64,000 nt of DNA from Verrucomicrobiota bacterium (GTDB lineage Bacteria > Verrucomicrobiota > Verrucomicrobiia > Chthoniobacterales > UBA6821), in contig JAIOPL010000016.1 of NCBI GenBank assembly GCA_021413925.1, positions 1 through 64,000 of the forward strand, written 5' to 3'. Below are positions 34,934-42,863 of the stretch, one piece after another. Below the pieces are notes generated by a model that had not been told where the DNA came from, made no database searches, and saw only the letters and a list, made by a program, of their open reading frames with translations. A program made the translations under genes and the position numbers. The stretch's first letter is position 1. Every line of letters starts with the position of its first letter.

Positions 34934-35818
34934 TCAGCCCTTTACCGATCGCCGATAAGCCAGCGGGGAGCGGCCGAGGATTTTCTGGAAGATGCGCGAG
35001 AAGTAATACGGGTCGTCGTAGCCGAGTTTGGCCGCCACTTCTTTCACGCTCAGTGCCGTGGTGTCCAGATCATGGCATGCGGCCTGCATCCGGAGTCGGA
35101 TGTGGTGTTCGACAGGGGATGATCCAGTCTGCTCGCGAAAGAGCGCGGAGTAGCGGGTCGGCGAGAGTCCGGCGTGCCGCGAGAGTTCCCGGAGGGTCAG
35201 TGAGCGGGCGACATTGGCGCGCATGAATTCGATACTCTTCGTCAGATCGTGCGCGATGGTGAGAGAACCACCTCCCAAACTTCGTCCCGTTTGAAAAAAC
35301 AAAAGCCCCAGCACATACCTCAGGCTGTGGGAAACAAGCAGCACAGTGCGCTCGGTGAGGCCGGTGGATGCCAATCGGTATGATTCCCGAAACATGCGCG
35401 CGATTTCAATGGCATCAGCGGACGGGATCGAGAGCACATAGTCGTGGGCTGGCAGCAGACTGGCGTAGGAGGCCGCAGCCGTTCCCGCGAAGTGGGCCCA
35501 ATGGATCGACCAGGGATTGTCATGATCCACTCCGTAGGCGTGCGGCTTGTTCGCCGGAATGAAAAGGACTTCACCGGCCGCGATGATGAATCGGCGTCCA
35601 TCAATTTCGGCCCACCCTTTTCCTCTGGTGCAAAAGATCAAAATGCACTCATCGAGCCCGTGAGGCCTCGCGATCTGATGCAAACGCGCTTTGGGATACC
35701 ATCCAAGGCATTTGACATGCAGACCGACACCGAGCGGATGGCGGCCCACCTGGCTGAGCAGATTGGCGGGCAAGAAATGAATGATCTGGCCTGGGAACCC
35801 CTGTGTCTTGGCTTTCAT
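34934..35818 (-). CDS. AraC-family transcriptional regulator
   Basis: A 294-residue AraC/XylS regulator. The sensor half has LDECILIFCTRGKGWAEIDG and FIPANKPHAYG; the HTH half has SRHAGLSPTRYSALFREQTG and AAKLGYDDPYYFSRIFQKILG followed by SPLAYR. It is divergent from a PhyH gene with 77 nt between starts and two GTCCAT direct repeats 21 bp apart, the usual spacing of AraC half-sites. Confidence 0.88.
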   Translation of the reverse strand: MKAKTQGFPGQIIHFLPANLLSQVGRHPLGVGLHVKCLGWYPKARLHQIARPHGLDECILIFCTRGKGWAEIDGRRFIIAAGEVLFIPANKPHAYGVDHDNPWSIHWAHFAGTAAASYASLLPAHDYVLSIPSADAIEIARMFRESYRLASTGLTERTVLLVSHSLRYVLGLLFFQTGRSLGGGSLTIAHDLTKSIEFMRANVARSLTLRELSRHAGLSPTRYSALFREQTGSSPVEHHIRLRMQAACHDLDTTALSVKEVAAKLGYDDPYYFSRIFQKILGRSPLAYRRSVKG

Positions 35819-35831
35819 AGACGGTAAGATA

Positions 35832-35858
35832 GTCCATCTTTTTGGGAAGTTCGTCCAT
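35832..35858. promoter_or_regulatory. Direct-repeat AraC operator candidate
   Basis: GTCCAT occurs at 35832-35837 and 35853-35858, 21 bp apart (two helical turns), inside the 77-nt gap between divergent AraC and PhyH start codons. The spacing matches AraC I1/I2-type half-sites. No other copies were looked for systematically. Confidence 0.45.
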
Positions 35859-35895
35859 TTTCATTTTCCTGAAAAAAAGCGACTTTGATAAACCT

Positions 35896-36750
35896 ATGAG
35901 CAGCACCAAATCCCCCGTACCCGAACTTCCCAAATCCGTGGACCTGGGTGAAATGAAAGCCTCCTTCCAGCAGCACGGCTACGCTGTCGCCCGAGGCCTC
36001 TTTTCGGATGCCGAGGTCGAGGAAATCAAATACACCTTCGCCCGCATCGCGGAGAACGGACCTATTCCGGGACATTTTGAACAAGTCTCCAAGGAGGAGG
36101 CCGGCGGCGATCCCCTGAAGGAATTTCCGCGCGTGTTGCATCCCCACAGATTTGACGCCGTATCGCGCAGGAATCTGGTCCATCCGGGTGTTCTCACCTG
36201 CCTGAGGGAACTCATGCAGGACGACGTTCTGGCGGCACAGAGCATGTTCTACTACAAGCCGCCGGGCTCACGCGGCCAAGCGATGCACCAGGACAATTTC
36301 TATCTCCTAGTGGAGCCGCAGACCTGTGTGGCCGCATGGACCGCCATCGACGACGCCGACCCTGAAAATGGCGGCATGTATCTCGTCGCCGATACGGCCG
36401 ATGAGGAGATTTCCTGCCCCGAGATGGCCAATGTCGCTGAATCCTTCACCACACACTTCGTGCCGACGCCGAAAGGCAAAAAGGCGCTTCCCTGCGTCAT
36501 GAAGGCGGGCGACACCCTCTTCTTCAACGGCAGCTCCATCCACGGATCCGGCCCCAACCGTTCCAAGGAGCGTTTCCGCCGTTCCTTTATCTGCCACTAT
36601 GTCCCCAAATCTACACAACGCATCAGCAAGACTTATCTCCCTCTGCTAACGCCAGAGGGCAAGGACATCATGATCGAAGCCAACAAGGGCGGCGGAGCTT
36701 GCGGCAATTCCTGGCAAGATGGCGTGGTATGGGAGGGTGGAACGCATTGA
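35896..36750 (+). CDS. Phytanoyl-CoA dioxygenase (PhyH) family protein
   Basis: A 284-residue Fe(II)/2-oxoglutarate oxygenase. The metal ligands are the HxD of MHQDNFYLLVEP and the His in FNGSSIHGSGPNRS; the Arg of RFRRSFICHYVP would bind 2-oxoglutarate. The ATG at 35896 is chosen over an upstream frame that runs through the promoter. Divergent AraC partner. The protein is only distantly like the PhyH at 13.8 kb, so it is not a recent duplicate. Substrate unknown. Confidence 0.87.
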   Translation: MSSTKSPVPELPKSVDLGEMKASFQQHGYAVARGLFSDAEVEEIKYTFARIAENGPIPGHFEQVSKEEAGGDPLKEFPRVLHPHRFDAVSRRNLVHPGVLTCLRELMQDDVLAAQSMFYYKPPGSRGQAMHQDNFYLLVEPQTCVAAWTAIDDADPENGGMYLVADTADEEISCPEMANVAESFTTHFVPTPKGKKALPCVMKAGDTLFFNGSSIHGSGPNRSKERFRRSFICHYVPKSTQRISKTYLPLLTPEGKDIMIEANKGGGACGNSWQDGVVWEGGTH

Positions 36751-36942
36751 TGTTTTTGGTTCTTCGCTATTTTTAGTAGGCGACTGAGAGAGGAATCCTG
36801 AACAGTCACCACAGAGGCCATGCTCCCCAATGAGGCGTTTAGGCTGAAGGCTGAAGACTGTTAGGTGGGGGGGCGTGAAGAGGCATGTTCTCGTGCATGG
36901 GCTCTGTCTCCCCGGAGCTGGAATGTCATAGGGCTCACACTC
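36751..36942. repeat. Start of a 0.95-kb gene-free region, with family B repeat
   Basis: Carries 'ttaggctgaaggctgaagac'-type element at about 36838-36865, also seen near 17749, 46744, 50524 and (inverted) 50634. No gene is seen. Confidence 0.6.
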
Positions 36943-37219
36943 TCAAGCAGGCTTGAAGAACATCGAGCGGTGGGAAGCGCGATGATACCCAATCAGAGAT
37001 TGGCCCAAAGCAAGGGGGCGAACGCGGGAGCGAGGATAGCAAATGATCCCTCCGGCAGTATTTTCCCGATGCAACGGATGCGAACATCGAGTGCCGGGAG
37101 GCACGATGTAGCCTGCGAAGTAGTCCGAAGGACGAACCAAACACCCGGGAGGGTGTGCGGTAGAGAGCGATGGAATCGCTCCCCGAAGAGTGCCACGGCT
37201 TCCCGGGAGGGAAGTGGCA
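36943..37219. other. Array of about nine short hairpins with purine loops
   Basis: Perfect stems in close succession: TCAAGC/GCTTGA (36943-36956), CATC-ga-GCG/CGC-GATG (36961-36984), CCAATC/GATTGG with AGA loop (36989-37003), CGC/GCG with GGGA loop (37023-37032), CATC-ga-GTGCC/GGCAC-GATG with GGGA loop (37085-37108), GTCC/GGAC with GAA loop (37123-37133), ACACCC/GGGTGT with GGGA loop (37141-37156), GAGCGAT/ATCGCTC with GGA loop (37165-37181) and TGCCA-cgg-CTTCCC/GGGAAG-TGGCA with GGGA loop (37191-37219). Stem sequences differ but the loops are alike and read purine-rich on the plus strand. It may be a structured RNA or a DNA hairpin element; I do not recognise the class. Confidence 0.6.
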
Positions 37220-37449
37220 TCAACCCGTCAGGAGGCGGCGAGGCAATCAACGGCCAGGCAAGCAATTCCTGAGTTCCTGATATTTCTTCCGTGTCTCGCC
37301 TTCAGGGAACCGTTCATTTCGATGACGGAGCCAGATTGATTGTGGAATCCGGCTAGCACACGCCTTCTCTTTGCACGATTCTAAGGGCGGACGGCGATCA
37401 GGGATTCGTCGAACTCGTCCTTTCTCCCTAAGAAGGCGACATCGGCACA

Positions 37450-37683
37450 TTGCGCGGTTTCTCAGCAAAATCAGGCGCGATCAAATGTCCTGTTGCCGAT
37501 GAAAACTTCCATCACGGAACAATCGAAACAAACCTCTACTTCGACAGATTGTTCCTGGATATCCTTGCACACCACAAGGCAGGCAATCCCTCGCGCGCGG
37601 ATGCAAAAATCGCCCTGCAAGGTATCGAGATACTGGAAAAATGGACCATCTCAGCGAAGGAGAGTCGCATTGTAGGCTGGTAG
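37450..37683 (+). pseudogene. Possible C-terminal remnant of a Gfo/Idh/MocA oxidoreductase
   Basis: A 77-codon frame whose last part (NPSRADAKIALQGIEILEKW then SAKESRIV) has the DA-x-x-AL-x-x-IEI-x-E and S-x-x-x-x-R-V rhythm of the C-terminus of Gfo/Idh/MocA dehydrogenases. No N-terminal Rossmann domain precedes it; upstream is the hairpin array. If real, it is the tail of a deleted gene. The evidence is weak. Confidence 0.3.
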
Positions 37684-37701
37684 TCTTCTTGGCGGTTCAA
37701 C

Positions 37702-38763
37702 TCAAGCCACATTCGGCAACTCGGGAACGAAGACATAGTCCGGGTTATCGCGTTGTTTTTTGAGAACGGGAATGATCTCACGCCAGGTGGCCCAGAGCCC
37801 GTGCGGAGCGGGTGGCAAGTCGTGCGCGATCGCTTTGCGAAGCGCCGGCAGGTTGTAGAATGGCACCGCCGGGAACATGTGGTGCTCCACATGATACTGC
37901 ATGTTCCAATAGAGGAACCCAATGAAAGGACTGCAGGTGAAGGTGCGGCAGCAGAGTCTGAAATCCGGGGAGTCGGGCACGAGACCGATGTGCTGGGGCG
38001 TTCCGCAGAGCGTCACCAACCAGCCACAATAGAAAACAGGCAGGTTGACCAAGAGAATTAGGATCCACTGCCCGGTGGCGATGAACGCCGCAGCCAAAGC
38101 CAGATGGCCGAACAAAACAACAGAGGCCCATTTGCGGTGGCGGCGGCGAAGTTCCTCGTTCTCCTCAGGAAGGACTTTCTGCATCCACTCCTCACCGCCG
38201 TCGAAGAGGCCCTCACCATTGAGGTTGCCGGTTGCGTATTTGAACCATTTTTTTAACGCCCCCCAAACTCCGACCGGATTTGGGAAGGGCACCAGTTGCC
38301 AGAACCAGAACTTCACGGCATCCCAGTCCATTTTTTGCGGAAGGATCACCTCACCATCATGGTCGTGATGCACGGTGACCTGATGGTGCTTCACATGGCT
38401 CACGCGGAAGGTGACCGGGTCGCTCCATGTCAGGAACGAGAACACATCCATGAAAAGATCATTCAGCCACTGCCTACGGAATGGCGTCTTGTGAACCAAC
38501 TCGTGCACGGCCACGAGACCCATGAACCCGGCAAAGGTGCCGTGGAGGAAGACAAACAATACAAGGAGCGGAACCATCCATGCCCAATTTGCCTGCGTGA
38601 TGCTTCCACAAGCGACATAGGCCGCCGTGCCTGTGCAGGCGTAGAGACCCAGATGGAGGAGCGCTTGACGGAGTGCTTTTCCGTCATGGCGTTTCATCAG
38701 CTCGCTCATCACGCCTTTGTCCACTTTCGTGCGATACCAGTTGATTTTGATTTGTTCGTTCAT
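37702..38763 (-). CDS. Fatty-acid desaturase-like membrane diiron enzyme
   Basis: A 353-residue membrane protein with the three histidine boxes of the desaturase/hydroxylase superfamily: HELVH (box 1), HVKHH (box 2) and YHVEHH (box 3). Hydrophobic segments flank them (LVLFVFLHGTFAGFMGLVAV; ILILLVNLPVFYCGWLVTL). It is likely an inner-membrane oxygenase acting on fatty acyl chains or another lipid; some alkane and carotenoid oxygenases share these boxes. The ATG at 38763 is chosen over an upstream codon at 38778. Divergent AraC gene 104 nt away. Confidence 0.82.
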   Translation of the reverse strand: MNEQIKINWYRTKVDKGVMSELMKRHDGKALRQALLHLGLYACTGTAAYVACGSITQANWAWMVPLLVLFVFLHGTFAGFMGLVAVHELVHKTPFRRQWLNDLFMDVFSFLTWSDPVTFRVSHVKHHQVTVHHDHDGEVILPQKMDWDAVKFWFWQLVPFPNPVGVWGALKKWFKYATGNLNGEGLFDGGEEWMQKVLPEENEELRRRHRKWASVVLFGHLALAAAFIATGQWILILLVNLPVFYCGWLVTLCGTPQHIGLVPDSPDFRLCCRTFTCSPFIGFLYWNMQYHVEHHMFPAVPFYNLPALRKAIAHDLPPAPHGLWATWREIIPVLKKQRDNPDYVFVPELPNVA

Positions 38764-38867
38764 GGCAGATCGAAACAAAACATTTGGGCGGCAAAGAGTC
38801 TATATCCCCACTGACTTATTTCATATCTCTATTGCCTATTTTTAAAAATGGAGGCACCTTGAGTCGC

Positions 38868-39722
38868 ATGGCACCTCGTTCTTCGAAGCCAGTTAGCGCG
38901 GTTGCAAAAACCGAAGACCTCTACCGAGCGGAGTCGCGCGGGAGCGATCTCCACATGTTTGGACGGGCTCTCTACCTGCCTGGTGGATGGCACGGCCCGC
39001 GAAGTCAGAATGTGTTTTTTCTCATCACGATTTTGGAAGGCAGTGTCGAGATCAACTACAATAGCCGCCGGATTCAGCTTGGATCTGGCGAAGGAGTCAT
39101 CCTGCCTCCCCGTGGAATGGAGTTCTTCCGTTTTGATCCGGATGTTAAAAGCGTCCACCACTGGTGCCAGATTGCGCCGAGCCTCACAAACAGGCACGAA
39201 CGCGAACTCATCGGGTTGGCTAGTCACCCCTCGCCCGTTCCGGCCTCCGTCAACATCCTTATCGAGGAAGGGCTCTCCATCCCAGTTAATCCAGGCCCGC
39301 ACTTGAACCTCGCGATGCAGATCCTTGCAAAAGCCTGTCTGCTTCGCTTTGCGGCCCAGGCCTCCGAAAACATTTCAACAAAGCAACCCCGCCACCAGGC
39401 CGTGGAGCGGGCGCTCGAAGCGGTCTCCATGAACCCCGCGAGATTCCGCAGCGCCGAGGACCTCGCCCACCACTGCGGGATTTCCTACTCTCGCCTTCGA
39501 AAACTTTTTCAGGACGATCAAGGCGAGACCCCCACGGCCATGATCTGGCGCTTAAAGGCCGATCAAGCGATTCAACTGATCCGCGCCACCGGCCTAACCT
39601 TGGCCGAAGTCGCGGAACAGTGCGGCTTCTCCAACGCTTTCCACCTCTCCAGATGCGTCAAAGATCGCACAGGAATCCCCCCCCGCGAACTCCGGAAAAC
39701 CGAACAGGCAACTGGACGATGA
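38868..39722 (+). CDS. AraC-family transcriptional regulator
   Basis: A 284-residue regulator (from the ATG at 38868; an in-frame TTG at 38859 is also possible, since the GGAGG at 38850-38854 lies 4 nt before it and 13 nt before the ATG). The sensor half includes VFFLITILEGSVEINYNSRR; the HTH half includes AHHCGISYSRLRKLFQDDQG and AEQCGFSNAFHLSRCVKDRTG followed by PPREL. It is divergent from the desaturase gene, which it probably controls. Confidence 0.85.
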   Translation: MAPRSSKPVSAVAKTEDLYRAESRGSDLHMFGRALYLPGGWHGPRSQNVFFLITILEGSVEINYNSRRIQLGSGEGVILPPRGMEFFRFDPDVKSVHHWCQIAPSLTNRHERELIGLASHPSPVPASVNILIEEGLSIPVNPGPHLNLAMQILAKACLLRFAAQASENISTKQPRHQAVERALEAVSMNPARFRSAEDLAHHCGISYSRLRKLFQDDQGETPTAMIWRLKADQAIQLIRATGLTLAEVAEQCGFSNAFHLSRCVKDRTGIPPRELRKTEQATGR

Positions 39723-39745
39723 TTGCCGAACGCGGTGTTCCTCTG

Positions 39746-39763
39746 CAGCCGCACTTGCGGCTG
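39746..39763. terminator. Hairpin between convergent genes
   Basis: CAGCCGC-ACTT-GCGGCTG forms a 7-bp GC-rich stem with a 4-nt loop, 24 nt beyond the AraC stop and between it and the convergent nagB. There is no strong T-tract on either side, so termination would be weak or Rho-assisted. Confidence 0.4.
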
Positions 39764-39824
39764 GAGGCGTGTATCGTCATCACTCACATGAGACAGCGAG
39801 GAGCCATTTTTGCTTATGCTCCAG

Positions 39825-40610
39825 CTATTGATCCGCCTGCCATGAGGGCTTGTTCTGGAAGACCCATTTGTAGTACTCGGCTCGTTCAAGTTTCACGGCG
39901 GAGGATTCATCCAGATAGAACTTCGCATCCGGATGCATCTGGAGGATCGAAGCGGGATTGCTTCCTGTGATCGGGCCCTCCGTGGCACCGGCAACCGCAT
40001 CGGCTTTTCCCTCACCGAAGGCGAGCAGCACCACCGAGCGGCTCTCCATGATGGTGCCGATCCCCATGGTGATGACATGGTGGGGGACATCCTCCGGCTT
40101 GTCGAAGAAGCGGGCGTTGTCCTCGCGGGTACGCTGGGTAAGGGTCTTGATGCGGGTGCGGGAAGCGAGCGAGGAGCCATGCTCGTTGAAGCCGATGTGG
40201 CCGTCCGAGCCGATTCCGAGAACCTGCAGGTCGATTCCTCCCGCATCGCGGATCGCCTGCTCATAGGCGGCGCAATGGGCCGGCACATCCTTGGTCAGAC
40301 CGTCGGGAAGATGGATGTTGTCCCGCGGAATATTCACCCCGTGGAAGAAATTCTCCTCCATGAAGAGGTGGTAGGATGCGGCATGGTCGGGGGCTAGGCC
40401 GAGGTACTCATCAAGGTTGAAGGTCCGGACCCGGGAGAGGTTGAGCCCCTCCTCTCGGTGCATGCGGATGAGTTCCTTGTAGAGGGTCACGGGTGTGCTT
40501 CCGGTGGCAAGTCCCAGGACGGCATCGGGCTTTTCACGCACGAGACGGGCGATGCGGCGCGCGGCGAGGTGAGAGGCGGCGGCTGGATCTGGCGTGATGA
40601 TGAGTTCCAT
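39825..40610 (-). CDS. nagB: Glucosamine-6-phosphate deaminase
   Basis: A 261-residue NagB converting glucosamine-6-phosphate to fructose-6-phosphate and ammonia. Signatures are GLATGSTPVTLY (substrate phosphate loop, 33-44), FNLDEYLGL (catalytic Asp), GIGSDGHIGFNEHGSSL (the family PROSITE-like block with catalytic His and Glu) and TMGIGTIM. Length is that of the catalytic domain with no regulatory extension. It is downstream of a PIG-L deacetylase by 37 nt, consistent with GlcNAc-type amino-sugar use. Confidence 0.95.
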   Translation of the reverse strand: MELIITPDPAAASHLAARRIARLVREKPDAVLGLATGSTPVTLYKELIRMHREEGLNLSRVRTFNLDEYLGLAPDHAASYHLFMEENFFHGVNIPRDNIHLPDGLTKDVPAHCAAYEQAIRDAGGIDLQVLGIGSDGHIGFNEHGSSLASRTRIKTLTQRTREDNARFFDKPEDVPHHVITMGIGTIMESRSVVLLAFGEGKADAVAGATEGPITGSNPASILQMHPDAKFYLDESSAVKLERAEYYKWVFQNKPSWQADQ

Positions 40611-40647
40611 GGTGAAGGGGTTTCGGAATGCCTGAATCGGGGTGTGA

Positions 40648-41523
40648 TTATTGGGTCAGGGCACGTGCAAGCTTGATCCGGATGTCATCTCGGAAGCGGT
40701 CGACGTGACTCAGCGTGTAATCGAGAAGATCGGAGGTCTCGGCCCCGATCATCGGTGAGAGATCCATGGCGAAGGCGGCCTCGGTGAGGTCGTCTCCGGT
40801 GTGGGAATCCAGGAGAGTGGCGTTGGCCCGGCGTCTGCCCGCCACGGCAAGATCATAACGCTTCCCGCCGGCGATCTGGGAATCGAAGAGTCCGTTCAGG
40901 GAGGCCGCCAGATGGCCGTGCCCTCCGAGATCCTGAACGACCTTGTCCCCGTCCTCCATCCAGTCGAGGCCGCGCCACATCTCGCAGCCGAGTAGCTTGG
41001 CCGGACGGTGCGCCGGGGAAACTTCCCTGAGTGCCTCGAGCACGGCGACGAGGACACGGAGATGGGTCTCGTGCTTGTCGGCAGGATTGTGCGTGTAGAT
41101 AACGGAGGGCTTCATCCTGAGAAGGAGCGCCACCAGATCGGAGACCATGGGGCCTCCGATGGGTTGCGAGATTTCCCTGCTGGGATAGCCGAGTTGGGCC
41201 ACAAAGGAATATCGTCCAGCAAGGGCCGCCGTTCGCTGCTCCTGCATCCGAATTGCCGATAGATCGGAGGGCAATACCGCTGCATAGGGGCCGTCATGGG
41301 CACTTCCCGCCCCGTCGGTGCAGGTGATCCCGCCGAACCATTTCTCCGTGGAATAAAAGCACTCGGCGATCCCATGGAAGGCCATGAACTCAAGGTCATC
41401 CTGATGAGCTCCAATCCCAAGGTGCGTCGTGCGGGAGATGGCGGAATCCTCGGCCCGGCCGTCCGGGATAAAGAGGTCGCGCACTCGGGGGAAGGGAGTC
41501 TGGGAGGAGCCGCTACCGTTCAT
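40648..41523 (-). CDS. PIG-L/LmbE-family deacetylase
   Basis: A 291-residue zinc deacetylase-type protein. The AHPDDE-like motif is GIGAHQDDLEFMAFHG (residues about 36-51), and the second zinc-binding block is THNPADKHETHL. The family removes acetyl groups from N-acetylglucosamine derivatives. Being directly upstream of nagB suggests it supplies deacetylated amino sugar, perhaps replacing NagA, which is not in the window. The Gln in AHQDD is a variant of the usual Pro. Substrate is inferred. Confidence 0.82.
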   Translation of the reverse strand: MNGSGSSQTPFPRVRDLFIPDGRAEDSAISRTTHLGIGAHQDDLEFMAFHGIAECFYSTEKWFGGITCTDGAGSAHDGPYAAVLPSDLSAIRMQEQRTAALAGRYSFVAQLGYPSREISQPIGGPMVSDLVALLLRMKPSVIYTHNPADKHETHLRVLVAVLEALREVSPAHRPAKLLGCEMWRGLDWMEDGDKVVQDLGGHGHLAASLNGLFDSQIAGGKRYDLAVAGRRRANATLLDSHTGDDLTEAAFAMDLSPMIGAETSDLLDYTLSHVDRFRDDIRIKLARALTQ

Positions 41524-41744
41524 GAATATAACTATTCTTCAGGATGGTGGCTAAAAAAGCCAGCCAACAGACGCATTCCCTCATGGGAAGGGAGTCGGGA
41601 AGCGCGCAGGTGAGGAATAAACATGGAAAAGTGAAAGGGTGAAAGGCGGGGAGTATGATGAGGAATGAAGGGACTAATTTCGGCAGCCTACCGCGCCGGC
41701 TCCAACCGGCCAGCTTGAGATTTTCCTCCGCCTCCGCCTTTTCC

Positions 41745-42863
41745 TTACTGGGAGTCGACAAAGCGGCGCATCACCTCTTCCTGATCCTCGATGCTGGCGA
41801 CCAGTGCCAACTGTGTGCGGCATCGTTCGAGATTATGGGAGGCGTGCTTGGTCTTGAAGTAGACATCCCCCTCCAGATAGTCCGTCAGGAAACGGATGCC
41901 TACCTCGAGAGAGATCAGCTTACCGGAGAAGGGGAGATGGGCTTTTTCGGCCTCGTTGAGGAAGCCGCCAGCCGAGGACAGATAGCCCCGGACCAGCGCC
42001 TCGAACATCGGCATCTGCATACGCACCTTGGAGAGGTCGGTCTCATCCTCGGCCGCCGGACTGGTGGCCGTCCGCACCATGTCACCGAAGTCGTAGAGGG
42101 CAAGTCCCGGCATCACCGTGTCGAGATCGATGACGCAGATGCCAGTCTCCGTGGCGTCGTCGACCATCACATTGTTGAGCTTGGTGTCGTTGTGGGTGAT
42201 CCGCTCGGGGATCTCACCTTTCCCATGGAGGTCGAGCAGGACATCCACGAGAGCCTCGCGTTCCCGGAGGAAATCCCATTCCCGCTGCACCGAGGAGAGG
42301 CGCCCCTTGGGATCCGCTTCGACCGTCGCGCGGAGCTTCTCGAAGCGGGAGCGGGTGTTGTGAAAATCAGGGATCGTCTCGTGCAGACGAGGGCCCTTCA
42401 GACCCGCTACAAGGCGCTGGAATTCCCCGAACGCCTTCGCCACCTCCGTGGCTTGGCGGGCGTTGCGGATGATGTCGTAGGTGCGGGACCCCTCGATGAA
42501 GGGATAGCAGCGCCAGATGCCGCCCTGCTCATCCCGGACATGGGAGTAACCCTGCTTCGTGCGGATCACCGTGAGCACACAGCGCGACGGATCGGCGACA
42601 TCCGCCTCGATCAGGCGCCTGTATCCTTCGTCTGTCACCCGCAGGATATTCTCCATCACGGCTTCCGGGTCCTTGAAGATCTGCGTATTGATGCGCTGGA
42701 TGATGTAGCGGACCCGTGTCCCGGCCTGGCTGTAGGTGGTGACGAAGGTATCGTTGATATGGCCGCTTCCGTAGGGCTGGCTCTCGAGGAGCGTTCCGTA
42801 GATTTGGAAGTGCTCCGCCACCTTCGCGATGGCTTCCTTGGTCATGGCGACGCCGGTGCTCAT
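41745..42863 (-). CDS. N-acetylhexosamine kinase-like phosphotransferase
   Basis: A 372-residue aminoglycoside-phosphotransferase-fold kinase. The catalytic loop is ERITHNDTKLNNVMV and the metal-binding segment is CVIDLDTVMPGLALYDFGD; both match the NahK (N-acetylhexosamine 1-kinase) style. The early SGHINDTFVT loop is the nucleotide-binding turn. The start at 42863 overlaps the stop of the nucleotidyltransferase gene as ATGA, favouring it over the ATG at 42845. It would form hexosamine-1-phosphate for the coupled nucleotidyltransferase. Confidence 0.82.
   Translation of the reverse strand: MSTGVAMTKEAIAKVAEHFQIYGTLLESQPYGSGHINDTFVTTYSQAGTRVRYIIQRINTQIFKDPEAVMENILRVTDEGYRRLIEADVADPSRCVLTVIRTKQGYSHVRDEQGGIWRCYPFIEGSRTYDIIRNARQATEVAKAFGEFQRLVAGLKGPRLHETIPDFHNTRSRFEKLRATVEADPKGRLSSVQREWDFLREREALVDVLLDLHGKGEIPERITHNDTKLNNVMVDDATETGICVIDLDTVMPGLALYDFGDMVRTATSPAAEDETDLSKVRMQMPMFEALVRGYLSSAGGFLNEAEKAHLPFSGKLISLEVGIRFLTDYLEGDVYFKTKHASHNLERCRTQLALVASIEDQEEVMRRFVDSQ

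Noticed and set aside
36865-37272. 135-codon open frame over the hairpin array
   Set aside because: Its translation has no hydrophobic core or motif and the stem symmetry explains the sequence better than coding does.
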